From Gloeothece verrucosa PCC 7822 (GTDB taxonomy: Bacteria; Cyanobacteriota; Cyanobacteriia; Cyanobacteriales; Microcystaceae): 64,000 nucleotides of DNA. The notes under the pieces were generated by a model. It ran no database searches. It worked only from the letters and a program-made list of their open reading frames with translations, and was not told where the DNA came from. Both the position numbers and the translations under genes were made by a program. The first letter of the stretch is position 1. Each line of letters starts with the position of its first letter. Location: contig NC_014533.1 of assembly GCF_000147335.1 (NCBI RefSeq), forward strand, positions 496,001-560,000, given 5' to 3'. Shown piece by piece: positions 54,625-63,561 of this stretch.

Positions 54625-57600
54625 ATGAGTGATATTTTACAAAAACTAGAAAAGCTTTCGCCTGAAAAGCGGCAATTAGTTTTACAAAAACTAAAACAGC
54701 AACAAGGCAAAAAATCAAATAATAAGGAAAAGCTAACCCTAATTCCTAGATCAAGAGAAGAAAATATTCCTCTTTCTTTTGCTCAAACTCGCCTTTGGTT
54801 TGTCCATCAATTAGAAGGAGCAAGCGGCGCTTACACCATAGAGCGAACTCTCCGTTTGCAAGGTAAATTGAATCTACAAGCCTTAGAACAAGCTTTTCAG
54901 GCTCTTATACAACGCCATGAACCCCTACGGACTCAGTTTAAAATTAAAAATAATCAACCTATTCAGGTGATCGCCGCTAACGTCACCTTCCAATTACCTG
55001 TCATTAATCTGCAACATCTGAGCAACCCTGAGCAAGAAATCACCCATTTATTAGCAAAAGCTGTCTGTGAACCCTTTGATCTAGCTAATGGTTCGGTTCT
55101 CCGAGTCAAACTCTGGCAAGTGGCAACCGATGAATACATCTTGCTCATTGCTATACATCATATTGCGGCAGATGGTTGGTCAATGGGGATATTAATCCGT
55201 GAACTAGCCGCCTATTACCAAAGTCATTGCATGGGTGCAACTGCTGATTTACCTCCTTTACCGATTCAATATGCTGATTTTGTCTCCTGGCAGCGTCAAT
55301 GGTTCACCGGTGAAGTGCTAGAGCGTCAATTGAGCTATTGGAAACAGAAATTAGCCACTATTCCCCTACTGCATCAATTACCAAGCGATCGCCCTCGCCC
55401 CGCCACTCAAAGTTTTTCCGGGGGAACGGAACTATTTCAATTAGACCGGGAACTGACTGAACAACTCAAACAACTGAGTCAGCGAGCCGGTTGTACCCTC
55501 TTTATGACCCTTTTAGCCGGATTTGCGGTGTTGTTGTCCCGTTATAGTGGGCAAGATGATATTGTGATTGGCTCACCGATCGCTAACCGTAACCGGACTG
55601 AAATTGAAGGGCTAATCGGCTTTTTTGTCAATACCTTGGTTTTAAGGTTTTATCTCTCGAAAAACCCTAGTTTTGAGGAATTTCTGATACAGGTTAGAGA
55701 AACGACTCAAGAAGCTTATGATCATCAGGATTTACCTTTTGAGATGTTAGTCGAAGCCTTGCAACCTGAACGGCATTTAGACCGTCATCCCTTAGTACAG
55801 ATTATTTTTGCCTTCCAAAATGCCCCCTCAGCATCTTGGGACTTGCCGGGGGTAAGGGTGGAAAAAATCGAGACAGGGTTAGGGTTAGACTCCCTATCCC
55901 TCGATCTAGAGATTCATCTTTCTGAAGTAGGCGGCACTATCGAGGGTTACTGTTGTTATAGCCGCGATCTTTTCGACGGAGAAACTATTAGCCGTTTAAT
56001 GACCCATTTTCGCAATTTATTAAAAAATATTGCTAAAAATCCCCAACAATCCGTCGCTCTGATTCCCTTCCTAACGTCGGACGAGCAACAGCAATTATTG
56101 AAAGATTGGAACAATAATAAAAAAGATTATGGTTGCAATCAATGTATTCATCAACTGGTGGAAGAACAAGCCGCCCTTAATCCCGAAGCGATCGCTCTAG
56201 TTTTTGAAAATCAATCTCTCACCTATCGCCAACTGAACGAAAAAGCAAACCAATTAGCTCATTATTTGCGGGAAATGGGCATTAAAACCGAAACGCTGAT
56301 AGGTCTATCTATAGAACGTTCTTTAGAGATGATTATCGCTCTCCTGGGCATTCTAAAAGCCGGAGCCGCCTATCTTCCCCTTGATCCTGAATATCCCCCA
56401 GAACGTTTACATTTCATGCTAGAAGATAGTCAAGCGTTTCTCCTACTAACCCAGGCTTCATTATTAGAAAAATTACCAAATAATCAAACCAAAATACTTT
56501 TACTAGCAGAAATTTGGCCAAGAATCTCCTCTTATAGTCAAGAGAATTTGACCGGAGTTGTAGAAGCCGCTAACCTAGCCTATCTTATTTATACATCGGG
56601 TTCCACAGGCAAACCCAAAGGCGTGATGGTAGAACATCGAGGCGTTTATAACCTTGCTCAAGCCCAAATAGAAGCCTTTTCCGTAGAAAAGAACAGCCGC
56701 GTTCTCCAGTTTGCCTCCTTTAGTTTTGATGCTTGCATTTCAGAAATATTAATGGCTTTAGGTTCAGGGGCGACTCTTTATCTAGCTTGCAAAGATGCTA
56801 TCATGCCGGGACAGCCTTTAAATGATTTTTTGCGGCAACAAGAAATTACCCATGTCACCCTACCCCCATCGGTTTTAGCCGCCTTACCCGTTGAGACTTT
56901 ACCCGCATTACAAAGCCTGATCGTAGCAGGAGAAGCCTGTTCTCTCGAACTTATGAAACAATGGTCAAGGGAGCGAAACTTTTTTAATGCTTATGGACCG
57001 ACGGAAGCAAGCGTCTGTGCTACGATCGCCCAATGTACCCCCAATGACGCTAAAGTGACCATAGGTTGTGCGATGGCTAATGTTCAGGTTTATATTTTAG
57101 ATTCCCACCTTCAACCCGTACCCATAGGGGTCATTGGCGAAATTCATATCGGTGGGGTAGGAATTGCTCGGGGTTATTTAAACCGCCCCGAATTAACTCA
57201 AGAAAAATTTATCCGAGATCCTTTCAGTAATAATCAAGCTAGACTTTATAAAACAGGCGATTTAGGACGTTATTTAGCCGATGGTAAAATTGAATATTTA
57301 GGACGCATTGACCATCAGGTAAAAGTACGCGGTTTTCGGATTGAATTAGGAGAAATTGAAGCCGCTTTATTGAAACATCCTTTCGTAAAAGAAGCAGTAG
57401 TTATCGCCCGAAGTGATTATACAACTGTTCAGCATGACTCTAAACTAAATACTAATCTTATCGCTTATTTAATTCCTGCCTTTTCTGCTCAGGTTTTAGC
57501 TGAACAACTCGCCCAAGTACGGGAGTTTATTCAACAACAACTGCCCGGTTATATGGTTCCCCAAGAGTTTGTACTGCTCGATGCTTTCCCCCTAACCTCT

Positions 57601-59289
57601 AATGGCAAAATAGATCGGAGAAAGCTACCAACTCCTGATAAAAATACTCGTCATTTGACAGAGCGCTTTTTAGCTCCAAGTAGTCCTATTGAAGTCCAGA
57701 TGGCGGAACTTTGGAGTCAAATTTTAGGGATTGAACCCATAGGAGTAGATGATAATTTCTTTAAAATTGGTGGTCATTCTCTTTTAGCAACCCAATTAGT
57801 TACCCGTATTCGTGACCAATTTAAGCTAGATTTACCCCTAAAAAAAATCTTTGAATATCCAGTCCTTAAAGATTTAGCGAATTATTTATGCTGTAATGAA
57901 TCGGCAGATGTGGCAAAAGATCAAGAAATAATATTAGAAGATATTCCCCGTCGGCCAGAAAATAGCCCTAAAAAGCTTTCTTTTGCTCAACAACGTTTGT
58001 GGATATTAGAGCAAATAAAAGGCCCTTCTCCCATTTATAATATGCCGATTGCCTTAGAATTAAAAGGCGACTTAAATATTGAGGTGCTTTCTCAAAGTTT
58101 AACCTATATTGTCAATCGCCATAGTAGTTTACGAATGTATTTTCCTTCGGTGAACGGTCAACCTGAAACTCAAATTAAAAGAATAGAAAAACTGAGCATT
58201 TTAAGCCTAAAAAATTTACAAAATTTAGATCAAAATACTCAATTTTTAACTGTCCAACAACTTATTGATTTTCATGCTTTAGAACCGTTTGATTTGAAGG
58301 TAGGGCCCTTATTTAAAGTTAAGTTGTTACAACTCCAAGCTAAAAAATTTATTTTATTAATTAATATGCACCATATTATCAGTGATGGCTGGTCTATGGC
58401 GATATTTATGCGGGAATTAAATCATGCTTATAATGCCTTTTTTCAAGGTCAAAAACCATCCCTTCCGTCACTACCTATCGAGTATACTGATTTTGCCGCT
58501 TGGCAACGTGAGCGCCTAGAAAAAGGAACTTTAGAAACCCAAGTTAACTATTGGAAAAATCAACTTAAAGATGTTCCTCCCCTAGATAATTTATTGATAA
58601 ATTGTCCAAAATGTGCTAATGAGAATCAGGAGGGTAATTCTTATATTCATAATTTAAACCCTAAATTAACAGAAAAATTAAAAACCTTAAGTCAGGAACA
58701 AGGCGTTAGTTTATTTATGGTTTTATTAGCCGCTTTTAGCCTTTTACTTTCCCGTTATAGCGGTCAAAATGATCTGTGTATTGGTTCTCCCATCGCTAAT
58801 CGCACCCATAGCCAAACTGAAGGCTTAATCGGCTTTTTTATTAATATCTTAGTTATGCGAAGTAAAATCAATCTAGAAGAAAGTTTTATTGAATTATTGC
58901 AACAAACTCGACAAACTTGCTTAGACGCATACTCTCATCAAGAAATTCCCTTTGAGTATATTGTAAAACTTTTACACCCAGACTGTAATCTAACTTATAA
59001 TCCCTTCTTTAAAGCGCTGTTGGTGTTACAAAATATTAAAGGATTAGAGCAGGGATTTAGTTTACCAGACCTGAATATTCAACCTTTAGAACAGAATTAT
59101 TCTTTTGCCAAATTTGACCTACTGCTTGATATTTCCGAACAAGAAGATCAACTACGTTGTGGGTGGGTAGGTGCCAAGAATTTATGTGAAGTTGAAACCC
59201 TTCAACAGATAGCGGCTCATTTTGTAGTTTTGTTAGAAGAAATTGTAAATAATTCACAACAAGCGCTTAAGTACCTAGACATTCATTAA
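54625..59289 (+). CDS. NRPS: C-A-PCP-C (Tyr/aromatic predicted), no thioesterase
   Basis: 1554 aa. N-terminal docking helix (LQKLEKLSPEKRQLVLQKLKQ), C1 ~40-470 with HHIAADG (~177), A ~500-1010 (YLIYTSGSTGKPKGV, YKTGDLG), PCP FFKIGGHSLLATQ (~1049), C2 ~1110-1545 with intact HHIISDG (~1249). Specificity residues read D-A-S-T-I-A-A-V-C-K, near the known tyrosine/phenylalanine codes. No TE or reductase follows: the protein ends at the C2 boundary in ALKYLDIH-stop, and these last residues are encoded by an R1 repeat end (59268-59289). C2 could release the chain by amide formation or cyclisation, or it may be the left-over of a longer synthetase. Confidence 0.92.
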   Translation: MSDILQKLEKLSPEKRQLVLQKLKQQQGKKSNNKEKLTLIPRSREENIPLSFAQTRLWFVHQLEGASGAYTIERTLRLQGKLNLQALEQAFQALIQRHEPLRTQFKIKNNQPIQVIAANVTFQLPVINLQHLSNPEQEITHLLAKAVCEPFDLANGSVLRVKLWQVATDEYILLIAIHHIAADGWSMGILIRELAAYYQSHCMGATADLPPLPIQYADFVSWQRQWFTGEVLERQLSYWKQKLATIPLLHQLPSDRPRPATQSFSGGTELFQLDRELTEQLKQLSQRAGCTLFMTLLAGFAVLLSRYSGQDDIVIGSPIANRNRTEIEGLIGFFVNTLVLRFYLSKNPSFEEFLIQVRETTQEAYDHQDLPFEMLVEALQPERHLDRHPLVQIIFAFQNAPSASWDLPGVRVEKIETGLGLDSLSLDLEIHLSEVGGTIEGYCCYSRDLFDGETISRLMTHFRNLLKNIAKNPQQSVALIPFLTSDEQQQLLKDWNNNKKDYGCNQCIHQLVEEQAALNPEAIALVFENQSLTYRQLNEKANQLAHYLREMGIKTETLIGLSIERSLEMIIALLGILKAGAAYLPLDPEYPPERLHFMLEDSQAFLLLTQASLLEKLPNNQTKILLLAEIWPRISSYSQENLTGVVEAANLAYLIYTSGSTGKPKGVMVEHRGVYNLAQAQIEAFSVEKNSRVLQFASFSFDACISEILMALGSGATLYLACKDAIMPGQPLNDFLRQQEITHVTLPPSVLAALPVETLPALQSLIVAGEACSLELMKQWSRERNFFNAYGPTEASVCATIAQCTPNDAKVTIGCAMANVQVYILDSHLQPVPIGVIGEIHIGGVGIARGYLNRPELTQEKFIRDPFSNNQARLYKTGDLGRYLADGKIEYLGRIDHQVKVRGFRIELGEIEAALLKHPFVKEAVVIARSDYTTVQHDSKLNTNLIAYLIPAFSAQVLAEQLAQVREFIQQQLPGYMVPQEFVLLDAFPLTSNGKIDRRKLPTPDKNTRHLTERFLAPSSPIEVQMAELWSQILGIEPIGVDDNFFKIGGHSLLATQLVTRIRDQFKLDLPLKKIFEYPVLKDLANYLCCNESADVAKDQEIILEDIPRRPENSPKKLSFAQQRLWILEQIKGPSPIYNMPIALELKGDLNIEVLSQSLTYIVNRHSSLRMYFPSVNGQPETQIKRIEKLSILSLKNLQNLDQNTQFLTVQQLIDFHALEPFDLKVGPLFKVKLLQLQAKKFILLINMHHIISDGWSMAIFMRELNHAYNAFFQGQKPSLPSLPIEYTDFAAWQRERLEKGTLETQVNYWKNQLKDVPPLDNLLINCPKCANENQEGNSYIHNLNPKLTEKLKTLSQEQGVSLFMVLLAAFSLLLSRYSGQNDLCIGSPIANRTHSQTEGLIGFFINILVMRSKINLEESFIELLQQTRQTCLDAYSHQEIPFEYIVKLLHPDCNLTYNPFFKALLVLQNIKGLEQGFSLPDLNIQPLEQNYSFAKFDLLLDISEQEDQLRCGWVGAKNLCEVETLQQIAAHFVVLLEEIVNNSQQALKYLDIH

Positions 59290-59330
59290 AGTTAACTGTT
59301 TGGCAAGGGAACACCGGATCTGAGAACAGG
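59268..59330. repeat. R1 left half overlapping the NRPS 3' end
   Basis: TAAGTACCTAGACA, then TTCATTAAAGTTAACTGTTTGGCAAGGGAACA and a CACCGGATCTG segment shared with the R1 copy at 2785. It supplies the last five codons and the TAA stop of the third NRPS gene. The right R1 terminus is not found downstream. Confidence 0.75.
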
Positions 59331-59588
59331 AACGAGCCTTGTCTAGAGGGACTTTTAAAGATTTTTGAAGCCGCTTTACTGGTTTGTACGTACCCCTAAC
59401 CGTTCCTATGGCTCTATATATTATGGGGTCGTTGTGGGGTTTTTCGCTCATGTATACAAAACCGCGTAGGCAATTAAGACAACGAAATTTTTTTTGAGGA
59501 AATTTTGGGAATAAGCCATGAAGAGCTTGTTGTAAGAAATATAAGGATAACAATCCAGCTTACACCCTATTACTTTCAATAAAGAAAT
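59331..59588. other. Spacer after the NRPS cluster
   Basis: No domain remnant of an adenylation or thioesterase module was recognised on either strand. A 92-codon minus-strand frame here shows no family features. Confidence 0.35.
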
Positions 59589-60122
59589 ATGCTAGTTAAA
59601 TCTCAAAGTTTATCTATAATTCGGATGGTTGCTATTGGCTGTTTATCTGCAACAGTTCTTATCAGTACCTTTGATGTTAAGAGTGCTAATGCTGGAAACC
59701 GTTTTGGCCGAAATCATAGTGAAAATTCTCACAGTCGCGGTTCGGGAAGTTCCCATAATGGGGACCATCATCCCAGTTCAAGAAATTCTCATGATTCCCA
59801 CGACGATTGGGACAATTCTAGTAATTCGGGCCATCATCCTAATTCGAGAAATTCTCATGATTCCCACGACGATTGGGACAATTCTAGTAATTCGGGCCAT
59901 CATCCTAATTCGAGAAATTCTCATGATTCCCACGACGATTGGGACAATTCTAGTAATTCGGGCCATCATCCTAATTCGAGAAATTCTCATGATTCCCATG
60001 ACGATTGGGGCAATTCTAGTAATTCGGGCCATCATCCCAGTTCGAGAAATTCTCATAACTCCCACGATGATTGGAACAGTTCTAATGAACCCTCTCGTGA
60101 TAGCCGTTCCCGCAATTTCTAA
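59589..60122 (+). CDS. Secreted His/Asp/Ser-rich tandem-repeat protein
   Basis: 177 aa. Signal peptide (IRMVAIGCLSATVLIST.., cleavage about SANA-GN, residue 36). The mature protein is low-complexity: five 22-residue repeats HHPNSRNSHDSHDDWDNSSN-SG (last one diverged) between a SHSRGSGSSHNGD leader and an Arg/Ser-rich end. The many HH, SHD and DD clusters suggest metal binding or a sticky extracellular matrix role; this is inference from composition. Ribosome site weak. Confidence 0.7.
   Translation: MLVKSQSLSIIRMVAIGCLSATVLISTFDVKSANAGNRFGRNHSENSHSRGSGSSHNGDHHPSSRNSHDSHDDWDNSSNSGHHPNSRNSHDSHDDWDNSSNSGHHPNSRNSHDSHDDWDNSSNSGHHPNSRNSHDSHDDWGNSSNSGHHPSSRNSHNSHDDWNSSNEPSRDSRSRNF
59766..60095 (+). 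repeat. 66-bp tandem repeat, five units
   Basis: Units begin with CATCATCC at 59766, 59832, 59898, 59964 and 60030. The three central units are almost identical at DNA level, the outer ones slightly diverged, which points to recent expansion. Length is a multiple of three, and two further frames (one plus, one minus) are also open through it. Confidence 0.9.
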
Positions 60123-60246
60123 CATAGATAGCTAATAAAAAGCCAAAATTGATTTGTTTGCTGCTCACAAAGCTAGTTTGGAGTACATTTGGGGCTAGAT
60201 TTTGTTTAAGTCCCATTAGTAATGATGTTTATGCTTGTGGAAGATG

Positions 60247-61446
60247 TCAACGAGATGAACCTGCAAGAGAATTCATTCTGGCACACCGTAAACAAGTGTA
60301 TGGATGAGTAGCACACAAAGGTTGTTCTTCTGTAACGGCATTAGCGATCACAAATTCTCGTAAAATTGTCACCCAAGAATCTGATAAAGAAGCCGCTTGT
60401 GCAAAAGCTAAAATAGGAGCATATTCAATTAAAAGATCTTTTTTCAAAACCCTAGAAATTTCTTCATTAGTAACATCATTATCAAAACAGGGCGGTAAAT
60501 CAAGTCCTAACACTCGAAAAGTAAGAATAGCTTGAACGCATTTTTCACAATACCCACAGTTACGGTCTTTTTGTTTTCCTTCCCAACAAACTCTGAGGTT
60601 TTCTAACGCTTCTGGCCACTGAGCAACTAGCTCAAGTTTAGCGGGACGAGAAAAAGCGCCTCCATCATGAAATATATTAAAAGAATCGCTTGACAACAAA
60701 GGATCAGTCAAAGGATTTGAACCCCAACCCCAAGATATATCAATGGCATTATAAGGATCAGAACTCGGAATTAAACCAATAGAATAGCCGCCCTGTAATA
60801 GCATTAAACCAGAAGCAACAGCCGCGCCGTGAACATCCTCCCAAATTTTTGATTTTCCCAGAAATTCTCGAAAGTTAGTTTTCATGGTAATTAGCTCTAA
60901 ACCCAGACTGTTGAGCATTAATTTGGACTTTTGCGCCGCTCGCTCAAAAGCTTCAGATTCAGACAGAGGAATATCAAACCCTTGCACCATCAACCCTGCT
61001 TGTAGAGGGCGCTGACTCCTGCCGCATTTTCCTTGACTATGACGAAAGGCCGTAAAGCAACTATCTAAACCCCCTGAGAAAGCAGAAATAGCTTTTTGAG
61101 GTCTATCGGTTATCAAAGGTTCTCGTTCAACTTCTGCGGTCATTGCGACTGGCCGGTAACGATTTGGCCGCCAGCATGACCAGACTGCTTGAAATTCCTC
61201 TAGATTTCGTAACAAAGAGGGGGAAACCTCTCCATGAATCACTAGGTCAGTTTTTTGACTCATGGCAAGAAAAATTACAGCCGCCACAAAGGGATCACAG
61301 TTTGGAGTCAGTAAAGAACTATGCTCTGCTGGTATTTGATAGCAAAGAATATTTTTATTGTTATCTGGAGTTTCAATGGTCACACTAACGGTAGTTATGC
61401 CATCAGTTTCGACTGTTGATTCTGGCCAAAGATGAGTTTTAGTCAT
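60247..61446 (-). CDS. PP-loop ATP-pyrophosphatase superfamily protein
   Basis: 399 aa. A PP-loop SGGLDS lies at 124-129 (AISAFSGGLDSCFTAFRHS), as in QueC, asparagine synthetase and tRNA-thiolating enzymes, which activate a carbonyl or thiol by adenylation. A cysteine cluster CGYCEKC (~304-310), plus CLRCARM near the C-terminus, may bind zinc or an Fe-S cluster. The N-terminal ~110 residues are a separate beta-rich region. Last gene of a minus-strand run with pyruvyl- and glycosyltransferases, 14 bp behind the pyruvyl transferase gene, so it may modify a sugar or other precursor of the glycan. Exact family not recognised. Confidence 0.7.
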   Translation of the reverse strand: MTKTHLWPESTVETDGITTVSVTIETPDNNKNILCYQIPAEHSSLLTPNCDPFVAAVIFLAMSQKTDLVIHGEVSPSLLRNLEEFQAVWSCWRPNRYRPVAMTAEVEREPLITDRPQKAISAFSGGLDSCFTAFRHSQGKCGRSQRPLQAGLMVQGFDIPLSESEAFERAAQKSKLMLNSLGLELITMKTNFREFLGKSKIWEDVHGAAVASGLMLLQGGYSIGLIPSSDPYNAIDISWGWGSNPLTDPLLSSDSFNIFHDGGAFSRPAKLELVAQWPEALENLRVCWEGKQKDRNCGYCEKCVQAILTFRVLGLDLPPCFDNDVTNEEISRVLKKDLLIEYAPILAFAQAASLSDSWVTILREFVIANAVTEEQPLCATHPYTCLRCARMNSLAGSSR

Positions 61447-61460
61447 GATTTAATTTCCTT

Positions 61461-62570
61461 TTAAGATAAATTATGAAAATATTGACTTGATTTGTCTAAT
61501 AAATACTCCGCAGCCTGATTAATTTCTGAAGAATCTTTAACAAATCTACAAAATGAAACTTCATGAGTCCAGCTTTCATAAAATGACTGATTTTTATGAT
61601 AAGAGTTAGCGAGAAAAATGTGAGGAATACCTAAAATAACACAAAGAATATGCCCATGTAAGCGATTTGTAATAATCATTTTATGTTGTTTAAATTGATA
61701 AATACCACAGTGCATTATTGCCCAAGAAATACGATGATGATTACAATTATAAAGGCTATTAAAAATTACTGGGTATGAATTAAATATTGGCTGTAGCTCT
61801 TTCAACATAAACTCTAGTTCATTAGTTAAACCCATAACTTGACCACCAGTTATAGCATTGACTAGGTTTGATTCGCAAATCTTCCAAGGTCTTCCTAATT
61901 GGTAGGAAACCCAATCAGCTTGAACAACATTTGATAGAGTGAAAATAGGTGCTGATGAAAAATCTTTATTCAGTTCTTCGTCAAAGCGGCAATGATACAA
62001 AATAGAAGAAGATTGACCATAATTAAGAGAGGTTAAATAAGATGTATTCGCCAATTGAAACGCTATATCAGTTGTTTTAAATATCTGACAGTTACTAAAA
62101 TATTTTAGCGCAATTTCATAGCTCTGATTTTCTCGTGTAAATAAAGTTAAATTAGGATGAGAATTAAAAATATCAGCCGCTTGTTTTAAATTCTCCTGAT
62201 TTTGAAAATAAATGCTTTGCGGCATAATGATAATGGGGCGATCACGATATTTAGCAATCACATATTCCCTAAACTCTTGATGATTTTTCCATAAATCCCC
62301 TAAATTACCGCCTCCTTGAAAAATAATCGGTATTTTACCGGCTTTTTTTTCCATTTCTTCATCAGAAAAATCGTAGATGCTGGCGGCAGTATAGCGGATT
62401 TTGGTCGGGCAAGCTTCGGTTAAATAAGAAATCTCTCCTAACCAAATTAGATGATCTCCAATATTATGATAATCAGGAAAATTGAGGAGACAGCACTCAG
62501 TTAATGAGCCAATTTGAGTTAAACTTTGGTGTAAATTTGTTTTGAGTTTTTCTGCTACAGAATTATTCAT
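61461..62570 (-). CDS. Polysaccharide pyruvyl transferase-family protein
   Basis: 369 aa, GT-B-like CsaB/WcaK superfamily. Landmarks: NFPDYHNIGDHLIWLGEI near the start, IPIIFQGGGNLGDLW (glycine-rich loop, about residue 92), IIIMPQSIYFQN, LFTRENQSYEIA and the C-terminal ITNRLHGHILCVILGIPHIFL with its conserved Arg-x-His. Family members add pyruvate ketals to sugars in exopolysaccharide or cell-wall glycans. Downstream of a GT2 gene (67 bp) and upstream of the PP-loop gene. Confidence 0.88.
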   Translation of the reverse strand: MNNSVAEKLKTNLHQSLTQIGSLTECCLLNFPDYHNIGDHLIWLGEISYLTEACPTKIRYTAASIYDFSDEEMEKKAGKIPIIFQGGGNLGDLWKNHQEFREYVIAKYRDRPIIIMPQSIYFQNQENLKQAADIFNSHPNLTLFTRENQSYEIALKYFSNCQIFKTTDIAFQLANTSYLTSLNYGQSSSILYHCRFDEELNKDFSSAPIFTLSNVVQADWVSYQLGRPWKICESNLVNAITGGQVMGLTNELEFMLKELQPIFNSYPVIFNSLYNCNHHRISWAIMHCGIYQFKQHKMIITNRLHGHILCVILGIPHIFLANSYHKNQSFYESWTHEVSFCRFVKDSSEINQAAEYLLDKSSQYFHNLS

Positions 62571-62637
62571 TACTTGACCTGATTTAGTTAGAGAAATTAT
62601 TTTTTTGATTTATGTTTTTAAAGTTTAAGCTAAAAAA

Positions 62638-63522
62638 TTATTTGACATTTTTAGAAAAACTCGCTCTTAAAAAACCATAAGACCAGAATAAACGATAAAT
62701 AGGGACTCGTAAAAGCCAAAATTTTCTCTTCTTATTTTTAACAATAAAACAAAAATCAGCTAAGACTGATGTCGCCCAATTTTTGATAACATAAAACCGA
62801 CCTACTCGAAGTTGATAAATCGACTGAAGTCCTATTATTTCTTTATAAATTCTGCGATAGACTTTGAGCAAAGATTCGTTATGCGAATGATAAACGGCGG
62901 CTGAAGGTTCATAAATAATTTTGTAGCCCATCTTTAACATTGTTACTGCCCACTCTCGGTCTTCGCAAGCCGGTAAAATTTCATCAAAATTATGCTTTTC
63001 CCAACAAAGACGGCGAATCGCAGAATTAGCATTAGAAAAAGAATGTTCTTTGATATTATCTGGATCTGTCTGAATTCGTATCTCGTCTTTGTAACACATT
63101 AAATGATCTCGCTCAACTGTTGGCCAAGCATCGGGTTGAGGTAGCTGTTTACCATAAACACCCGCCACTTTTTGATCATCAAAATGTTTAACCATATTTT
63201 GTAACCAGTGCTGATCGTAGGGAAAAGCATGAGCGCTCAATAAGAGAATGATCTCTCCTGTAGCCGCTTTAAAACCAATGTTCAAAGAACCACCAAATGT
63301 AAATTCCTCTGGAGAAATTTGAATGAGTTTAATGTCACTTCTTTGCTTGACAATTTCCACTGTTCCATCTGTAGAACCGGAATCTACTACAATAATCTCA
63401 TTAGGTTTGATTGATTGATTATTCAGAATATCTAAAGTTTTTCCTATATATTTAGCTTCATTTTTGGTACGAATCAAGATGGTAGTTGTGGGACTTGTAC
63501 AAATATCATTTACCATGAGCAA
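62638..63522 (-). CDS. GT2-family glycosyltransferase
   Basis: 294 aa, GT-A fold. The nucleotide-sugar site is visible: TTILIRTKNEAKYIGKTLDIL, IIVVDSGSTDGTVEI, and the acceptor/metal regions GEIILLLSAHAFP and CEDREWAVTMLKMGY (ED..W type catalytic block). The C-terminus is basic and hydrophobic (WLLRVPIYRLFWSYGFL), suggesting membrane association. Inverting transfer in glycan assembly. Follows the GT4 gene by 31 bp. Confidence 0.88.
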   Translation of the reverse strand: MLMVNDICTSPTTTILIRTKNEAKYIGKTLDILNNQSIKPNEIIVVDSGSTDGTVEIVKQRSDIKLIQISPEEFTFGGSLNIGFKAATGEIILLLSAHAFPYDQHWLQNMVKHFDDQKVAGVYGKQLPQPDAWPTVERDHLMCYKDEIRIQTDPDNIKEHSFSNANSAIRRLCWEKHNFDEILPACEDREWAVTMLKMGYKIIYEPSAAVYHSHNESLLKVYRRIYKEIIGLQSIYQLRVGRFYVIKNWATSVLADFCFIVKNKKRKFWLLRVPIYRLFWSYGFLRASFSKNVK

Positions 63523-63529
63523 AACCTTG

Positions 63530-63561
63530 TAAGTAACTGGATTTTCATTAAAGTTAACTCT
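63530..63561. repeat. R1-like fragment overlapping the GT4 stop
   Basis: TAAGTAACTGG, then TTTTCATTAAAGTTAACTCTG, related to the R1 left half at 59268. The GTTAAC core provides the TAA stop of the GT4 gene on the minus strand (63554-63556). Confidence 0.5.

Noticed and set aside
45000..59260. Several 60-70-codon antisense ORFs inside the NRPS genes
   Set aside because: All are shadows of long, well-conserved NRPS frames and lack start signals or recognisable products.
42561..59289. Assignment of the NRPS cluster to aeruginosin
   Set aside because: GT, sulfotransferase and small NRPS modules fit superficially, but there is no Hpla loading domain, no Choi biosynthesis genes and the domain order differs.
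59766..60095. Regular direct repeats suggestive of a CRISPR array
   Set aside because: Units of 66 bp are contiguous with no unique spacers and are fully coding.
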